Source: Flavobacteriales bacterium UBA6051
GTDB lineage: Bacteria > Bacteroidota > Bacteroidia > Flavobacteriales_D > Crocinitomicaceae
Assembly: GCA_002427735.1 (NCBI GenBank)
Contig: DIYP01000005.1
Location: 62,001 to 126,000, forward strand
Direction: 5' to 3'
Length of the DNA: 64,000 nucleotides
Positions within the stretch are counted from its first letter, which is position 1, and each line of letters opens with the position of its first letter. Under the pieces are notes generated by a model, which worked only from the letters and a program-made list of their open reading frames with translations, did no database searches and had not been told where the DNA came from. Positions 62,205 to 64,000 of this stretch are shown here, in pieces. Both the position numbers and the translations under genes were made by a program.

Positions 62205-64000
62205 TTACTCACTGGTATTAAAATCTCTACTCTTGTTCCCCCTTCAGGAATTTCCTCAATTCGAACCGCACTTTCACCTCCTAATCGTTCCTGAGTGATC
62301 GAAATGCCCTTGGATTCGTGTCCACGTCCTTTTTTCGACTCCAGACTTTTCACAAGTCCAATACCATCATCTTCGATGAGACATGTGATGAACTTATCAC
62401 TTTTCATCCTAAGGTCAATTTGAATAGTTCCCTTCGTTCCTTTTGGAAGAATTCCGTGCCAAAGCGCATTTTCTGCAAAAGGTTGAAGAATCAAAGGCGG
62501 GATTTGCGTGTTATTCAAGTCTATTGAATTATCAATATCGAGCGTGTAAGACAACTTATCATTTGTACGTAGAATCTCTAAATCCAAGTAAAGCTTTAGT
62601 GTATCGATTTCATCCTTTAGCGAAATGGTTGACTTCCCACTGTTCTCTAAAATAATCCGCAAGAGATCAGCGAAATCTCCCATATAGTCAGATGCAATAT
62701 CTTCGCGCCCTTCGATGTACATGCGTTGAATGCTATTCAGACTATTGAAAATAAAATGAGGATTCATTTGTGCTCGAAGTGCTTTTTGCTTGAGTTGTGT
62801 TTGAATCAAGCGAGCCTTGGATTTTCTGTTACGACTAACGACAATGATTAAGATAATGATGGCCAAAACCAATATTCCCAGACCGATCAACTGATAGGTC
62901 AAGCGGCTAATTCTTAGCTTATTATTGACATCCTCTTCCCTTAAAATTCTATTCTCATTTTCCTTTTCAGCGGTTTCATAGGCAAGCTCCAACTCATTTA
63001 CACGATTGAGTACATCTTCATTTTTTAGTTTCTCATTGATCTCTGTACTGAGCTTGTAATAGCTTAAAGCATTTTTGGAATCTCCCGCATATTCATAAAC
63101 ATCTGTAAGTAAGAGATAGGCGTCCATAAGCACCCATTGATCATCAATTTTTTTAGCGATGGCAACACTTTCCAAGGCTGCTTCAAGTGCTTCATCAAAA
63201 TTACCATACTTAAGTTCCGCAGCGCCTATATTTAGTTTGACACTGGCCACCTTCGGCTGTAAACCAAGTTCTTCAAATAAGTCTAATGATAAATTCAAAT
63301 GGATCAGTGCAGAATCTCTCTGATCCTGTCGACTGTAATACTCTCCTATACTTTGCTCGCCTACTGCCTGTTCAATGACGTCTCCCACTTTTTTCGCGTA
63401 CTTCAATGACAACCTTGCGCTCTTTATGGCTTCTTCGTTGTTGCCCATTGAAAAGTAAGCAAATGATCTTTTTGAGTGAACGTGCATTAGGCCTCTATCA
63501 TTTTTATCTTTCTCATGAATGGTTTGGCCCTTGTCAAAATAATCCAAGGCAGTTTCAAATTGACCGAGATAGGTGTTTACATTTCCAATATTGATATACG
63601 TATCTGCCATTCTGCTTTCTTTATTCTCCTTGGAAAAGTAATCCAGCACTTCCAAATACTTTTCCTGAGCACCGGCAAAATCACCTCGCTGAGCGTCCAG
63701 AATGGCTAATTCATTTAAACAAGCTATTTCTCCGATCGAATTATCCGCTTCAACATACAACTGTTTACTTTTAATGAAATAGTTCTCAGCCAAACTAAAC
63801 AGACCAGCACTAGAATAATAGACGCCATAAGATCTATTTAGCTCACCTTCGAGGAACTTAAGATCACGATCGGCAAGCATTCGAGATACCGTGTCCAACT
63901 GAGCTTTGGCCGCTTCTCGATCATTCAATTCCAGGAACCAAAACAATTTAAGGCGGATTTTAATCTCGCTCGTATCAGCGTTCACTTTTGTCAAGGCTTC
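62201..64000 (-). CDS. TPR-containing LytS-type sensor kinase, 5' end outside the window
   Basis: Kinase of at least 599 residues. The frame is open to the right edge and a TTG near 63994 is the only start-like codon, so the N-terminus, probably with a signal peptide, is missing. The visible part has about eight TPRs (LNELAILDAQRGDFAGAQEK, YINIGNVNTYLGQFETALDY), a coiled coil, one membrane helix (TYQLIGLGILVLAIIILIIV), then a His_kinase domain with RAQMNPHFIFNSLNSIQ and a HATPase domain (PFAENALWHGIL, DDGIGL). It is paired with the LytTR regulator at 61455. TPRs may sense a peptide or protein in the periplasm. Confidence 0.9.
   Translation of the reverse strand, partial: EALTKVNADTSEIKIRLKLFWFLELNDREAAKAQLDTVSRMLADRDLKFLEGELNRSYGVYYSSAGLFSLAENYFIKSKQLYVEADNSIGEIACLNELAILDAQRGDFAGAQEKYLEVLDYFSKENKESRMADTYINIGNVNTYLGQFETALDYFDKGQTIHEKDKNDRGLMHVHSKRSFAYFSMGNNEEAIKSARLSLKYAKKVGDVIEQAVGEQSIGEYYSRQDQRDSALIHLNLSLDLFEELGLQPKVASVKLNIGAAELKYGNFDEALEAALESVAIAKKIDDQWVLMDAYLLLTDVYEYAGDSKNALSYYKLSTEINEKLKNEDVLNRVNELELAYETAEKENENRILREEDVNNKLRISRLTYQLIGLGILVLAIIILIIVVSRNRKSKARLIQTQLKQKALRAQMNPHFIFNSLNSIQRMYIEGREDIASDYMGDFADLLRIILENSGKSTISLKDEIDTLKLYLDLEILRTNDKLSYTLDIDNSIDLNNTQIPPLILQPFAENALWHGILPKGTKGTIQIDLRMKSDKFITCLIEDDGIGLVKSLESKKGRGHESKGISITQERLGGESAVRIEEIPEGGTRVEILIPVSK

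Noticed and set aside
1..64000. tRNA, rRNA, riboswitch, integrase or transposase genes
   Set aside because: I looked for conserved tRNA arms, rRNA segments, known riboswitch motifs and recombinase or transposase motifs in all gaps and frames and saw none.

Overview
The window looks like chromosomal DNA of a marine-type member of the Bacteroidota, most likely order Flavobacteriales. Evidence: five proteins with type IX secretion system (T9SS) C-terminal signals (three type A, two gliding-motility type B), a PorP/SprF-like protein next to SprB-repeat proteins, LytTR response regulators paired with HPHFIFN-type or HisKA_2-type kinases, the TAnnTTTG type of -7 promoter element, and several family members typical of this phylum (DUF4292 lipoprotein, LysS with a C-terminal extension). 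There are no rRNA or tRNA genes, CRISPR arrays, integrases or transposases.

Layout. 1-1806: a two-component system cut by the left edge (kinase, OmpR-type regulator). 1952-5930: a short surface-polysaccharide block (flippase, Wzz-like chain-length protein, O-antigen-ligase-like protein). 5999-8334: bestrophin-type channel and photolyase. 8336-15909 (minus strand): a tightly packed seven-gene operon (enoyl-CoA hydratase, second flippase, dUTPase, sugar nucleotidyltransferase, TPR lipoprotein, DUF4292 lipoprotein, degenerate EnvC/M23 protein). 15986-19938: a membrane protein of GT-C-like topology, HemJ, and a TPR/LuxR regulator. 20161-23313: a periplasmic propeller protein and lysS. 23389-28433: a LytTR regulator, a propeller sensor kinase and a secreted protein of unknown function. 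28705-30702: a T9SS-secreted SBBP-type propeller, followed by a relic of a second lysS 3' end. 30979-34253: a membrane-anchored XRE protein, a hydrolase with ankyrin repeats, and an esterase-like lipoprotein. 34420-36411: an orphan TPR/HisKA_2 kinase.

36492-56758 is the most striking part. A 2,464-residue T9SS protein (13 Ig-like repeats plus a seven-unit RCC1 propeller) is divergent from a seven-gene operon: small secreted protein, two tandem T9SS type-B proteins with 12 SprB-like repeats each, PorP/SprF, a PD40/OmpA protein, a HisKA_2 kinase and a LytTR regulator. The 353-bp divergent region carries a perfect 31-bp inverted repeat with a 186-bp spacer. Beyond each arm, at exactly the same 21-bp distance, lies a similar -7-like motif (TATGTTCGA or TAAGTTCGA). 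The simplest reading is a mirrored regulatory module that drives both the giant secreted protein and the adhesin/secretion/signalling operon. An invertible segment or a small TIR element are alternatives.

56775-64000: a secreted protein of unknown function, a TetR regulator with a probable autoregulatory operator, a T9SS-secreted cutinase/PETase-like hydrolase, an amidohydrolase lipoprotein, a small membrane protein, and a LytTR/LytS-type pair cut by the right edge.
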